Source: Ramlibacter sp.
GTDB taxonomy: Bacteria; Pseudomonadota; Gammaproteobacteria; Burkholderiales; Burkholderiaceae_C
Length of the DNA: 64,000 bases
Assembly (NCBI GenBank): GCA_019635415.1
Contig: JAHBZN010000002.1
Span: forward strand, 620,001 to 684,000
Reading direction: 5' to 3'
Shown in pieces: positions 9,052 to 18,238 of the stretch. Under the pieces are notes generated by a model. It was given only the letters and a program-made list of their open reading frames with translations. It did not search any database and was not told the origin of the DNA. How positions within the stretch are numbered: position 1 is the first letter of the stretch; every line of letters starts with the position of its first letter. The position numbers and the translations under genes are program-made.

Positions 9052-9360
9052 TCAGGCGGCGGCTTGGGCCAGGGACAGAGCCTTGACCTTGGCGGACAGG
9101 CGGCTCTTGTCGCGAGCGGCCTTGTTCTTGTGGAAAATCTGCTTGTCGGCCACGGAGTCGACAATGCTCTGGGCCTTGGCGAAGGCTTCCGTCGCCTTGG
9201 CCTTGTCGCCAGCGGCAACGGCCTTCTCGACGTTCTTGACGGCGGTGCGGTATTTGGAGCGCAGCGAGGTGTTCGCGGCGTTGATCTTCACGTCCTGGCG
9301 GACGCGCTTGCGGCCCGACGCGAGGCGCGGGTTCTTCTTCTTGGGTTTGGCTGAGGCCAT
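9052..9360 (-). CDS. rpsT: 30S ribosomal protein S20
   Basis: Primary 16S rRNA-binding protein of the small subunit. 102 aa; the N-terminus [20 protein letters not shown] is a basic S20 extension, and [17 protein letters not shown] and [20 protein letters not shown] are typical S20 segments. Single-gene unit divergent from murJ, an arrangement seen in many betaproteobacteria. It ends in an Ala-rich tail and is followed by a structured 3' UTR and a good terminator. Confidence 0.97.
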   Translation of the reverse strand: MASAKPKKKNPRLASGRKRVRQDVKINAANTSLRSKYRTAVKNVEKAVAAGDKAKATEAFAKAQSIVDSVADKQIFHKNKAARDKSRLSAKVKALSLAQAAA

Positions 9361-9435
9361 GGTGTGGGTTCCTTGTGTCTGAGGATGATGCCAGCAAAGC
9401 CCTCAATTATAGCCGAGCCAGCTACACTCGCCCCG

Positions 9436-11004
9436 GTGACCCTTTTCAAAGCCGCTTCCACCGTTTCCCTGCTGACCCTGGCCTCACGTGTGAGCGGCCT
9501 GGCACGTGACCTGCTCATGGCCTCGGCCTTCGGTGCCAGTGCGCTGACCGACGCGTTTTATGTGGCCTTCCGCATCCCCAACCTGTTTCGCCGGCTGTTC
9601 GGCGAGGGGGCGTTCAGTCAGGCCTTCGTCCCGGCGCTCGCCGCGTCGCGCGAGAAGAACGGCGAACCGGCTACCCGCCAACTGATCGACAGTGTGGCCA
9701 CGGTGTTGTCATGGGTGCTGGTCGCGACCTGCATCGTGGGCGTTCTGTGTGCCCCGCTGCTGGTCTGGGCACTGGCCAGCGGACTGCGCCAGGAACCCCA
9801 GGGCTTCGAGGCCGCGGTGCACATGACGCGCTGGATGTTCCCCTACATCGGCTTCATGTCGCTGGTGGCCCTGGCCGCCGGCATCCTGAACACCTGGAAG
9901 CGCTACGCCGTGCCCGCCGCCACCCCTGTGCTGCTGAATCTGAGCATGATCGTTGCCGCGTGGTGGGGTGCACCCTGGTTTCAGGCGCAGGGGATCGAGC
10001 CCATCTATGCCATGGCGGCGGGCGTGATGCTGGGGGGCGTGTTGCAACTCGGGGTGCAGGTGCCGGCTTTGCGGCAACTGGGCCTGCTGCCCCGCATCCG
10101 CCTGAACTGGACGGGCCTGCGCGCGGCGTGGCAGGACCCGGGGACCCGGCAGATTGCGAGCATGATGCTGCCGGCCCTGCTGGGGGTGAGCGTGGCCCAG
10201 ATCTCGTTGCTGATCAACACCCAGATCGCCTCCCACCTGGCGCCGGGCAGCGTGAGCTGGCTGTTCTACGCTGACCGGCTCATGGAATTCCCCACGGCGC
10301 TGCTGGGCGTGGCGCTGGGCGTGGTGCTGACGCCGCAACTGGCGGCCGCGCGCGCGGCCGACGACGCGCAGCGCTACTCGGGCATGCTGGACTGGGGCTT
10401 GCGACTGGTGGTGCTGCTGTCGGTGCCTTGTGCGGTGGCCTTGCTGACTTTTGCCACGCCCCTGGTGGCCACGCTGTTTCAGCGCGGCGCTTTCCAGGGC
10501 AGCGATGTGGCCCAGGTCTCGGTGGCGCTGGCCGGGTATGGCGCCGGGCTGGTGGGGCTGGTGGCCATCAAGGTGCTTGCGCCCGGCTTCTATGCCCAGC
10601 AGGACTTGCGCACACCGGTGCGCATTGCGGTGGCCGTGCTGGTCATTACCCAGTTGCTCAACCTCGTGCTCGTGCCACAGCTTCAGCACGCGGGGCTGGC
10701 CCTGTCGATCGGGCTGGGCGCGCTGATCAATGCGGCCTGGCTGTTGACCGGGCTGCTGCGCCGCGGGGCCTACCGGCCGCTCCCAGGCTGGGGCGTGTTC
10801 CTTTTGCAGGTGCTCGCTGCCACGGCTCTGCTGGCGCTGTTTCTGGTGTGGGGCGCCCGGGCTTTCCCGTGGGTCGAACTGGGAGGCGCCGGGGGGATGC
10901 GGCGCATCGGCCTGCTGGCCCTGATGATCGTGGGCGCGGCGGGCCTCTATTTTGTGGCGCTGGCCGCGGCGGGACTGAAACTCAGGCAGTTTGTGCGAAA
11001 TTAG
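9436..11004 (+). CDS. murJ: Lipid II flippase MurJ (MviN)
   Basis: Inner-membrane MOP-superfamily flippase that moves lipid II to the periplasm for peptidoglycan synthesis. 522 aa, about 14 hydrophobic segments. The conserved N-terminus LASRVSGLARDLLMASAFGA, then FRIPNLFRRLFGEGAFSQAF, is diagnostic. Start: the GTG at 9436 puts VTLFKAASTVS at the N-terminus, as expected; the frame is open 72 bases further upstream but that would overlap the rpsT promoter. Followed 55 bases later by sirB1. Confidence 0.95.
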   Translation: MTLFKAASTVSLLTLASRVSGLARDLLMASAFGASALTDAFYVAFRIPNLFRRLFGEGAFSQAFVPALAASREKNGEPATRQLIDSVATVLSWVLVATCIVGVLCAPLLVWALASGLRQEPQGFEAAVHMTRWMFPYIGFMSLVALAAGILNTWKRYAVPAATPVLLNLSMIVAAWWGAPWFQAQGIEPIYAMAAGVMLGGVLQLGVQVPALRQLGLLPRIRLNWTGLRAAWQDPGTRQIASMMLPALLGVSVAQISLLINTQIASHLAPGSVSWLFYADRLMEFPTALLGVALGVVLTPQLAAARAADDAQRYSGMLDWGLRLVVLLSVPCAVALLTFATPLVATLFQRGAFQGSDVAQVSVALAGYGAGLVGLVAIKVLAPGFYAQQDLRTPVRIAVAVLVITQLLNLVLVPQLQHAGLALSIGLGALINAAWLLTGLLRRGAYRPLPGWGVFLLQVLAATALLALFLVWGARAFPWVELGGAGGMRRIGLLALMIVGAAGLYFVALAAAGLKLRQFVRN

Positions 11005-11059
11005 CCGCACCCTGCGGCCTGCCGGTTGACGCGTTCCGCGCGGTCCACTACAAATAGCC

Positions 11060-11911
11060 ATGCCGCTGAGCCTGATTGCGCCGACCCCTCTCGAGTATTT
11101 CGCGTCGCTGGTCCAGAGCGACGATCATTTCCCCCTGCTGGAGGCCGCCGCCAGCCTGGCGCAGGACGAGTACCCAGATCTCGACATCCAGCAGGTGCTG
11201 GGCGACGTGGACCAACTGCTCGCGCGGCTCAAGCGTCGCCTGCCGGCCGACGCAGGGCCGCTGCAGCGGCTGCGCGCGCTCAACCAGTTTTTCTTCCGTG
11301 ACCTGAGCTTTGGCGGCAACGTCAACGACTACTACGACCCCGACAACAGTTACCTGCATGCGGTGCTGCGCACGCGGCGCGGCATTCCCATTTCGCTGGC
11401 AGTGCTGTGGATGGAGCTGGCCCAGGGGCTGGGCCTGCATGCGCGGGGGGTAGGCTTTCCGGGGCACTTCATGGTCAAGGTCAACCTGCCCAAGGGCCAG
11501 GTGGTGATCGACCCCTTCACGGGGCAGTCGCTCAGCCGCGAGGAACTGTCCGAGCGGCTCGAGCCCTACCGCCGGCGCAGCGGCCTGGTCGATGAGTTCG
11601 AGGTGCCGCTGGGCCTCTACCTGCAGGCGGCGCCCGCGCGCGACATCATCGGCCGCATGCTGCGCAATCTCAAGGAAGTCCACACCACGCAGGAAGACTG
11701 GCAGCGGCTGATCGCTGTGCAGGACCGGCTGGTCATCCTGTTTCCCCAGGCCTGGTCCGAGTACCGCGACCGCGGGCTGGCCCATGCCGAGCAGGGCCAC
11801 CCGGCCCAGGCCGTGGAAGACCTGGAGACCTATCTGGTGAACGCGCAGGACGCGCTGGACATCGACGCCATGGCCGACCGCGTGGCCCTGCTGCGGCGCG
11901 AGCGCAGCTAG
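11060..11911 (+). CDS. SirB1-family protein (transglutaminase-like core plus TPR)
   Basis: 283-aa cytoplasmic protein of the SirB1 family. Transglutaminase-like region: LNQFFFRDLSFGGNVNDYYD and SYLHAVLRTRRGIPISLAVL (~75-115), then GVGFPGHFMVKV and VIDPFTGQ (~130-155). The usual catalytic Cys position is not obvious, so activity may be lost. The C-terminal ~90 residues look TPR-like (WQRLIAVQDRLVILFPQAW). Function not well established. Confidence 0.85.
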   Translation: MPLSLIAPTPLEYFASLVQSDDHFPLLEAAASLAQDEYPDLDIQQVLGDVDQLLARLKRRLPADAGPLQRLRALNQFFFRDLSFGGNVNDYYDPDNSYLHAVLRTRRGIPISLAVLWMELAQGLGLHARGVGFPGHFMVKVNLPKGQVVIDPFTGQSLSREELSERLEPYRRRSGLVDEFEVPLGLYLQAAPARDIIGRMLRNLKEVHTTQEDWQRLIAVQDRLVILFPQAWSEYRDRGLAHAEQGHPAQAVEDLETYLVNAQDALDIDAMADRVALLRRERS

Positions 11912-11942
11912 AGGCCCGAATCAGCCGGGTGCCAGGCCCCGC

Positions 11943-12827
11943 TCAAGCGCCGCGCTTGAGAAACTGCGGAATCTGCGTGACCTCACCCGGATTGACGGCT
12001 CGGGGCAGCGAGGGCTTGTGCAGCGGCTGCACCGGCACGGAGGCGGGCCGTGTGGTGGCTGCGTAGGCCGACAGGCGGCCTCCATGGATCAACGACTCCT
12101 GAGCCGGCATGAGGCTCTCGGGCCGTGAACTGCCCAACCGCGTTGGTGGGGTCACCGCCCGGGTGGTGGGCGTGGGGTCGTTCGCCGCTTGCACCGGGTT
12201 GAGCAGAGGCGTCATCCATTCGATGAGCGGCTGCCACTGAGCGAGGTCGGTGGCGGCCTGGCTGGGCGAGAGGTCGAAGATCGTCAGCCCGCGCTCCAGG
12301 CACCGGACGTACATCTGCGTTTCACGCAGGGCCCCCAGAAAGGGCAGCTTCAAGCCCTCGGACCACTGGCGCAGGGTCTCGGCGGCGTGGGTGCGGCCAT
12401 CGATGCGCATGCCCACGGTCGCCAGGCGACAGCGCCCGCTGGCCACGCGGGGCAGGGCCATCAGCTCGGCGTGGCAGGCCGCCGCCGACTCACGGTCGAA
12501 CACCGAATGGCATACCGGCATGAGAATCGCATCGGCAAACATCACCACGCGCGCGAGCTCAAAGCCGTGCAGGCCGCCGGGTGTGTCCAGAACCACATGG
12601 GTGATGCCGGTCGGAACGCGCAGGGTGTTCTTTTGGTCGAGGGCCCAGGGGGCGATGGCCGGCAGGGCCGGGTCGCGCCGGCGCAGCCAGGTGCGGCTGG
12701 ACTGCTGGCGATCGACGTCGCCGAGCATCACCGCATTGCCCTGCCGGGCGCACCAGGCCGCAATGTGCGCGGCCAGCGTGCTCTTGCCGCTACCTCCCTT
12801 GCGGTTGACGATGGCGATGACCGGCAT
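11943..12827 (-). CDS. Orphan ParA/MinD-family ATPase
   Basis: 294 aa. Walker A is IVNRKGGSGKSTLAAHIAAW at the N-terminus (deviant KGGxGKST box with signature lysine); a Walker B-like VVLDTPGG follows near residue 78. The last ~80 residues are Pro/Thr/Ser-rich and probably disordered. Start: the ATG at 12827 follows a GGAGG ribosome site; the frame is open much further upstream but there it is only antisense to the next gene. No ParB, MinC or partition site is nearby, so the cargo is unknown. Confidence 0.85.
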   Translation of the reverse strand: MPVIAIVNRKGGSGKSTLAAHIAAWCARQGNAVMLGDVDRQQSSRTWLRRRDPALPAIAPWALDQKNTLRVPTGITHVVLDTPGGLHGFELARVVMFADAILMPVCHSVFDRESAAACHAELMALPRVASGRCRLATVGMRIDGRTHAAETLRQWSEGLKLPFLGALRETQMYVRCLERGLTIFDLSPSQAATDLAQWQPLIEWMTPLLNPVQAANDPTPTTRAVTPPTRLGSSRPESLMPAQESLIHGGRLSAYAATTRPASVPVQPLHKPSLPRAVNPGEVTQIPQFLKRGA

Positions 12828-12900
12828 GGCAGCCTCCAAACGGTACAGAAAATACAGTTTGGAACAAAAATGCCTGAAAGTCCAGACTACGCCTGCATTG

Positions 12901-12926
12901 TTCGCTAGTGATTTTGTAGCAAAGCA
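12901..12926 (-). repeat. Partial dispersed repeat, copy J
   Basis: Minus strand reads TTTGCTACAAAATCACTAGCG, matching the right half (GCTAC, A-rich spacer, AGC) of the repeat family in the window. It supplies the last codons and the TAG stop of the GlxA-like gene. Confidence 0.5.
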
Positions 12927-13906
12927 ACGCTTGCCGAAGGCTTGCCCGCCGGGCCGAAGCGGTGCCAGGCGCGACGCAGCTGCGTGTCCGAGCTGAATCC
13001 GGCCATGGCCGCGGCCTGGGTGACGTTGAGGCCCGACTGCAATGCGGCCTGCGCTGTGGCCAGCCGAATGCGGCGCAGGTATTGCAGCGGAGCGATCCCC
13101 GCGTGGGCCAGGAACAGGCGTGTCAGGTGGCGTGCCGAGGTATGGCCCACCTCCGCCATGCGGCTCACGGTCCATGCAGCCTGCGGTTGTGCGCTCACGG
13201 CGTCCTGCACGCGGTGCAGCGCCGGATGCAGGTGGTGACGATAGGTCATGAAGGGCGACAGGGCGGGGTCCCGGGGGCCGCGGCGCAGTGGCACCACCAG
13301 GGTCTGCGCGACACGTGCCGCCAGGGCCGGGCCGCAGAGGGCGGCCAGGCGATGCAGCGCAAGGTCCACGCCGGTGGTGACGCCCGCGCTGCTGTAGATG
13401 GGCGGGTCCTCGACGAACACGCGGTTGGCCTCGACCCGGCATGCGGGCTCGGCCGCCTGCAGTTCGTCCAGGTGCTGGTGATGCGTGGTCACCTGCCGTC
13501 CGGCCAGCAGGCCGGCCCGTGCGGCCAGCACGGCGCCACCGCATATGCTCACCAGCTCCAGCTCGCCGGACTTCAGGCGCAGGCCGCGCAGCCAGTGCAG
13601 CGCCGCCTGGGCTTCGGCCGAATCGGTGCGGGTTTCCGCCCCGGGCTGCCCGGACACCACCACCCAGCAGGGGGCCGGGAGCCTGGCGGGCAGGGGCTCC
13701 AGCCCTGTCAGTTGCAGGCCAAGCGGGCTGGCGCTGTCACCGCGCGGCCCGACAAAGCGCAGCACGAAGCGCGGCGGCTGGCCCGCTGCCTCGAGCTGCT
13801 GGTTGGCCATGCGAAGCGCTTCGGCCGGCCCGGCCCAGTCCAGCACCAGGCTGTCCGGCAGCAGCACGAACAGCACGTGGATGGGCGCATCGTCAGGCGG
13901 GTTCAT
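12905..13906 (-). CDS. GlxA-family transcriptional regulator (DJ-1/PfpI plus AraC HTH)
   Basis: 333 aa. N-terminal DJ-1/PfpI-like sensing domain (VLFVLLPDSLVLDWAGPAEAL; nucleophile-elbow-like ELVSICGGAVLAARAGLLAG ~120; TTHHQHLDELQ) and a C-terminal AraC DNA-binding domain (SARHLTRLFLAHAGIAPLQYLRRIRLATAQ ... VTQAAAMAGFSSDTQLRRAWHRFG, shown here in part). Such regulators often control an adjacent DJ-1 gene, and one overlaps its start by 14 bases. The C-terminal residues ALLQNH come from a dispersed repeat. Confidence 0.88.
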   Translation of the reverse strand: MNPPDDAPIHVLFVLLPDSLVLDWAGPAEALRMANQQLEAAGQPPRFVLRFVGPRGDSASPLGLQLTGLEPLPARLPAPCWVVVSGQPGAETRTDSAEAQAALHWLRGLRLKSGELELVSICGGAVLAARAGLLAGRQVTTHHQHLDELQAAEPACRVEANRVFVEDPPIYSSAGVTTGVDLALHRLAALCGPALAARVAQTLVVPLRRGPRDPALSPFMTYRHHLHPALHRVQDAVSAQPQAAWTVSRMAEVGHTSARHLTRLFLAHAGIAPLQYLRRIRLATAQAALQSGLNVTQAAAMAGFSSDTQLRRAWHRFGPAGKPSASVALLQNH

Positions 13907-14552
13907 CGGCCACCCAGCGGTAGTCCATCTGGCGCGCCGTGCGCTCGGCCAGCGCCTGGCCTGCCCACCGCGCCACGAGGTGCAGGCTCATGTCGATGCC
14001 GGCGCTGATGCCGGCCGACGTGACGAGGCGGCCACGGTCCACCCAGCGGCGGCCCTCGAGCACGCGCAGCCCCGGGAAGCCGGTGCGAAGATCGGCCACG
14101 TCCTCCCAGTGCGTGGTGACTTCGCCATCGGTCACCACACCGCTGGCCGCCAGCACAAAGGCGCCGGTGCAGACCGAGGCCGTGAGCTGGGCCTGCCGGG
14201 CCGTGGCAGCCACCCAGGCCAGCGTGCGAGGGCAGGCCAGGGGCTCATCCATCACGCCGCCCGGCACCACCAGCCAGTCGGGCGGTGGGCTGCCTTCAAA
14301 ACTCCGCTCGGGCAGCACCCGCAGTCCGGCCCGGGCCTGGACGGCCGCGCCGTCGCGCGAGACGCAGGCGACCTCGAACAGCGGCGGCGCCGTTGGGGCG
14401 GTGCGTCCGTGGACCCGGCTGGCCGTGGTGAACACCTCGTAGGGGCCGGCAAAGTCCAGCACCTCCACGCCGTCGAACACGAGGATGTGGACGCGCGTGC
14501 TTGCGCTGCGAGGAGGGGTCTCCCCATCGATCAATTCAGGACTCAGTGACAT
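13893..14552 (-). CDS. DJ-1/PfpI family protein
   Basis: 219-aa single-domain member of the DJ-1/PfpI superfamily: VHILVFDGVEVLDFAGPYEV near the N-terminus, WLVVPGG, and the nucleophile elbow ASVCTGAFVLAASGVVTDG with the conserved Cys, followed by TTHWEDVADLR. These proteins may be isonitrile hydratases, glyoxalase-like or regulatory. Start: the ATG at 14552 follows a GGGAG ribosome site; alternative in-frame starts lie 15-18 bases upstream. It overlaps the GlxA regulator gene, suggesting a sensor/enzyme pair. Confidence 0.82.
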   Translation of the reverse strand: MSLSPELIDGETPPRSASTRVHILVFDGVEVLDFAGPYEVFTTASRVHGRTAPTAPPLFEVACVSRDGAAVQARAGLRVLPERSFEGSPPPDWLVVPGGVMDEPLACPRTLAWVAATARQAQLTASVCTGAFVLAASGVVTDGEVTTHWEDVADLRTGFPGLRVLEGRRWVDRGRLVTSAGISAGIDMSLHLVARWAGQALAERTARQMDYRWVADEPA

Positions 14553-14662
14553 GAAGGGCTCCCGCATCAAAAATGGCTGGAGCCCTTATTTTGCGTAGGC
14601 CGGTGCCCACTCGCCATCCGGTGACGGACGGCTTTCGATCAGTTCAGGACATCAGGGCCGCG

Positions 14663-15718
14663 TCAAGCCACGGTCACGGCGTCGCCGTCGCCACGCGGCG
14701 CGATGGTGCCGATGGTGTAGACCGTCTCGCCGGCCGCCGACAGCCCGGCGGCAACAGCGGCCGCGCTGCCGGCGTCCACCACCACCACCATGCCGATACC
14801 GTTGTTGAAGGTGCGGTTCATCTCATGGTCGTCGATGCCGGCCGTTGCCTGCAGCCAGGCAAACAGCTCGGTTTGCGGCCAGCTGCCTTTGCGCAGCGCG
14901 GCTGCCATGCCCTCGGGCAGCACGCGCGGAATGTTCTCCAGCAGGCCGCCACCGGTGATGTGCGCCAGCGCCTTGATGCCCTGAGCGCCGTCGGCCGACA
15001 CTGGGTGCGCCGCCAGCGCCGCCAGCACGTTCTTCACGTACAGGCGCGTGGGCGCCATGAGGGCTTCGCGGAATGGCTTGCCGTCGAGCGTGGCGGGCGC
15101 GGATGCCCCGGCGCGCTCAATGCACTTGCGCACCAGGCTGAACCCGTTGGAATGCACCCCATGGCTCGCCAGGCCCAGCACCACGTCGCCAGGCTGCACG
15201 CCCTGGCCCGTGAGGATGCGCGATTTTTCAACCGCACCGACCGCAAAGCCGGCCAGATCGTATTCGCCGGCAGGGTACATGCCGGGCATTTCGGCGGTTT
15301 CGCCGCCGATCAGCGCACAGCCGCTGAGCTCGCAGCCCCGGGCGATGCCGCCCACCACGGCGGCGGCGGTGTCCACGTCGAGCTTGCCGCAGGCAAAGTA
15401 GTCGAGAAAGAACAGCGGCTCGGCACCCTGCACCAGCACGTCGTTCACGCTCATGGCCACCAGGTCGATGCCCACGGTGTCGTGCATGTTCCATTCAAAG
15501 GCCAGCTTGAGCTTGGTGCCCACGCCATCGGTGCCACTCACCAGCACGGGCTCCTTGTAGCGCTTGGGCACCTCGAACAAGGCACCAAAGCCGCCAATGC
15601 CGGCCAGCACGCCTTCGCGCATGGTTTTCCGGGCCAGCGGCTTGATGCGCTCGACCAGCGCGTCACCCGCGTCAATGTCAACACCGGCGTCTTTGTACGA
15701 AAGGGGAGTTTGAGTCAT
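14663..15718 (-). CDS. purM: Phosphoribosylformylglycinamidine cyclo-ligase
   Basis: AIR synthetase of purine biosynthesis: ATP-dependent ring closure of FGAM to AIR. 351 aa. Typical segments: [34 protein letters not shown] (ATP/phosphate binding), [34 protein letters not shown], and [16 protein letters not shown]. The ATG at 15718 gives the conserved [12 protein letters not shown] start; the open frame upstream encodes only low-complexity residues. Divergent from perM. Confidence 0.97.
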   Translation of the reverse strand: MTQTPLSYKDAGVDIDAGDALVERIKPLARKTMREGVLAGIGGFGALFEVPKRYKEPVLVSGTDGVGTKLKLAFEWNMHDTVGIDLVAMSVNDVLVQGAEPLFFLDYFACGKLDVDTAAAVVGGIARGCELSGCALIGGETAEMPGMYPAGEYDLAGFAVGAVEKSRILTGQGVQPGDVVLGLASHGVHSNGFSLVRKCIERAGASAPATLDGKPFREALMAPTRLYVKNVLAALAAHPVSADGAQGIKALAHITGGGLLENIPRVLPEGMAAALRKGSWPQTELFAWLQATAGIDDHEMNRTFNNGIGMVVVVDAGSAAAVAAGLSAAGETVYTIGTIAPRGDGDAVTVA

Positions 15719-15813
15719 GGGGTGGGCCGGCGAGGCGGCGGGTAAACGGGCTGGTGGGACGGGCGGACTAGAATTTGGCACCGATTTTAAGGGTTGACAC
15801 CTACTCCCCCTGT

Positions 15814-16884
15814 ATGCAATTCACCCCCTCGCAAAAACGTGCCGCGGCCTGGCTGCTGATCGCCTCTGTCACGGTGCTGATGCTGTGGGCCCTGGGGCCG
15901 GTGCTGACACCGTTTGTGGTGGCCGCCGTGCTGGCCTACGCGCTCACGCCGCTGGTGGACCGCCTTGACACCGCGGGCAAGGGCCGCCTGCCCCGCGTGG
16001 TGGCGGTGCTGCTGGTGGAACTGCTGTTCGTGGTGGTGGTGCTGGCCGTTCTGCTGCTGATCGTGCCCATTCTGGCCAAGGAGCTGCCGCTGATGCGCGA
16101 GCAGGTCCCGGTGCTCATGGACCGGCTCAACGCCTGGCTCAAGCCCACGCTCGGCCAACTGGGCTTCGATGTGTCGCTGGACCTGGGCTCGATCAAGGCG
16201 CTGGTGCTGCAGTACCTCAATGCCAACTTCGAGGAGGCCGTGGGGCCGCTGCTGTCGTCGCTCAAGCTCGGCGGCAGCGTGGCGCTGGCGCTGATCGGCA
16301 ATGCGGTGCTGATCCCCGTGGCGCTGTTCTACCTGCTCATGGACTGGGCTGGCCTGGTGGCCCGGGCCATGGAGCTGGTGCCTGTGCGCCTGCGCGCCAG
16401 CGTGGACAGCTTCACCACCGAAGCCGACCAGGTGCTGGGCCAGTACCTGCGTGGACAACTGCTGGTGATGCTGATCATGGCGGTGTTCTACAGCGTGGGC
16501 ATGTTGCTGTTCGGGCTGGATCTGGCGCTGCCGATCGGCTTGTTCACGGGCCTCGCCATGTTCGTGCCCTACCTGGGCTTTGGCCTGGGCATGGTCCTGG
16601 CCGTTCTGGCGGGGCTGCTGCAGTTCGCGTCCATCAAGGCGCTGGTGATGGTGGCCGTGGTGTTTGGCGCGGGGCAGGTGCTCGAGAGCCTGTTCCTCAC
16701 ACCGCGCCTAGTGGGCGAACGCATCGGCCTGCATCCGCTGGCCGTGATCTTCGCGTTGCTGGCGTTCGGCCAGCTCTTCGGCTTTGTGGGGGTGCTGGTG
16801 GCCCTGCCGGCCAGTGCCGTGCTGTTGGTGGCCATCCGCCGGGTCCGCGCCAACTACCTGGCCAGCAAGCTCTACCAGGGATGA
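15814..16884 (+). CDS. perM: AI-2E family transporter / PerM-like permease
   Basis: 356-aa inner-membrane protein with seven to eight hydrophobic segments of the UPF0118/AI-2 exporter-like family. Typical features: [16 protein letters not shown] after the first helices, the periplasmic coiled stretch [20 protein letters not shown], and [16 protein letters not shown]. Substrate unknown; family members include AI-2 exporters and Na+/H+ antiporters. First gene of the perM-hda-HAD-pcnB-folK operon; its stop overlaps the hda start as ATGA. Confidence 0.9.
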   Translation: MQFTPSQKRAAAWLLIASVTVLMLWALGPVLTPFVVAAVLAYALTPLVDRLDTAGKGRLPRVVAVLLVELLFVVVVLAVLLLIVPILAKELPLMREQVPVLMDRLNAWLKPTLGQLGFDVSLDLGSIKALVLQYLNANFEEAVGPLLSSLKLGGSVALALIGNAVLIPVALFYLLMDWAGLVARAMELVPVRLRASVDSFTTEADQVLGQYLRGQLLVMLIMAVFYSVGMLLFGLDLALPIGLFTGLAMFVPYLGFGLGMVLAVLAGLLQFASIKALVMVAVVFGAGQVLESLFLTPRLVGERIGLHPLAVIFALLAFGQLFGFVGVLVALPASAVLLVAIRRVRANYLASKLYQG

Positions 16885-17555
16885 AACAGATCGCGCTCGA
16901 CATCGGGCTGGCCGCCGGGCCCACGCTGGCAGGCTTCTTCGCAGGGCCGAACGAGGCAGCGCTGCACCACCTGCAGCTGTGGGCCGGCAGCCCCACACGC
17001 TCGCCGGTACCCACCTACCTCTGGGGCGCGCCCGGCAGCGGCAAGACGCACCTGCTCAAGGCCGTGCGCGAAGCGCTGCGCGAACAGGGCGCCAGCGCCG
17101 GTTGGCTGGACGCTTCGGTGCATGAACCTCCGGCCTTCAACGACAACTGGGCCGTGGTGCTGCTGGACCAGGTGCACCTGTACACGGCCGTGCAGCAGCA
17201 TGCGGCCTTCAACTGGTTCGTCAATGCCCAGACCTACCAGCGGGGTGTGCTGGCCGCGGGCGACCTGCCGCCGGCCGGCCTGGCCTTGCGTGAGGACCTG
17301 CGCACCCGGCTGGGCTGGGGCCACGTGTTCCAGCTACAGGTCTTGAAGGAGACCGAGCTGCGTTCCGTGCTGCGCCAGGCCGCGGACGCGCGCGGGGTTT
17401 TCCTGGGCGACGAGGTGATGGACTTCATGCTCACGCGCTTTTCGCGCGACCTGGGCAACCTCATGCAGTTGCTGGAGCAACTGGACCGCTACGCCCTGCA
17501 GACCCAGCGCGCCATCACCATCCCCCTCATCAAATCCATGCTGGAGAACGAGTGA
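16881..17555 (+). CDS. hda: DnaA regulatory inactivator Hda
   Basis: 224-aa AAA+ DnaA homologue lacking the DNA-binding domain. With the sliding clamp it stimulates ATP hydrolysis by DnaA and so prevents re-initiation of replication. N-terminal [10 protein letters not shown] resembles a clamp-binding peptide; Walker A is LWGAPGSGKTHLLKAV (~45), Walker B VVLLDQVHLY (~90) with the usual DD replaced by DQ; sensor II-type FMLTRFSRDLGNLMQLLEQLD. Overlaps both neighbours by 4 bases, so translation is coupled. Confidence 0.93.
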   Translation: MKQIALDIGLAAGPTLAGFFAGPNEAALHHLQLWAGSPTRSPVPTYLWGAPGSGKTHLLKAVREALREQGASAGWLDASVHEPPAFNDNWAVVLLDQVHLYTAVQQHAAFNWFVNAQTYQRGVLAAGDLPPAGLALREDLRTRLGWGHVFQLQVLKETELRSVLRQAADARGVFLGDEVMDFMLTRFSRDLGNLMQLLEQLDRYALQTQRAITIPLIKSMLENE

Positions 17556-18238
17556 GTCGCCCCAAGCCCCGTCTGGCGTTGTTTGACCTGGACCACACGC
17601 TGCTGCCCATCGATTCGGACCATTCCTGGGGGGTCTTCACCACCACCATCGGCTGGACCGACCCGGTGGTCTTCCGCCAGAAGAACGACGAGTTCTACGA
17701 CCACTACAAGGCCGGCACGCTCGATATTCGCGAGTATGTGCGCTTTGCCGTCGAGGCCGCGCGGGTGCACGGCGCCAGCCAGTCCATGGCGGCGCACGCG
17801 CAATTCATGCGCACCGTGATCGAGCCCGCCCTGACGGAAGCCGCCCGTTCCCTGGTGCGCCAGCACCAGGCCGCCGGCGACGAGGTGGTTATCATCACGG
17901 CGACCAACGAGTTTGTGACGCGCCCCATCGCCGAGCGCTTTGGCGTGGCGGAGTTGATCGCGGTGGAGCTCGAACGCGACGCCAGCGGCTGGATCACCGG
18001 CGAGATCAAGGGCGTGCCTTCGGCGCGCGAAGGCAAGGTCACGCGCATGGCGCAGTGGCTGGCTGACCGCCACTGGGACTGGGCCGATGTGCATAGCACC
18101 TTCTATACCGACTCCATCAACGACCTGAGCCTGATGGAGAAGGTCGACACCCCCGTGGCCACCAATCCGGACGACCGGTTGCGCGCCATGGCCCGGGAGC
18201 GTGGGTGGCGCATACTGGACCTGTTTGAAAAAAGATAA
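17552..18238 (+). CDS. HAD-IB family phosphatase (SerB-like)
   Basis: 228-aa Mg2+-dependent phosphohydrolase. Motif I LALFDLDHTLLP (nucleophile Asp13), motif II IITATNEF (~115), and motif III/IV FYTDSINDLSLM (~180) are intact. Members of this subfamily act on phosphoserine, histidinol phosphate or other small phosphates; substrate not determinable here. GTG start overlapping the hda stop (GTGA). pcnB starts directly after its stop (TAAATG). Confidence 0.88.
   Translation: MSRPKPRLALFDLDHTLLPIDSDHSWGVFTTTIGWTDPVVFRQKNDEFYDHYKAGTLDIREYVRFAVEAARVHGASQSMAAHAQFMRTVIEPALTEAARSLVRQHQAAGDEVVIITATNEFVTRPIAERFGVAELIAVELERDASGWITGEIKGVPSAREGKVTRMAQWLADRHWDWADVHSTFYTDSINDLSLMEKVDTPVATNPDDRLRAMARERGWRILDLFEKR

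Noticed and set aside
15793..15820. TTGACA (15793-15798) as a perimeter promoter of perM
   Set aside because: No suitable -10 at 16-18 bp; the start codon is only 15 bases downstream, so a start site here would leave almost no leader.
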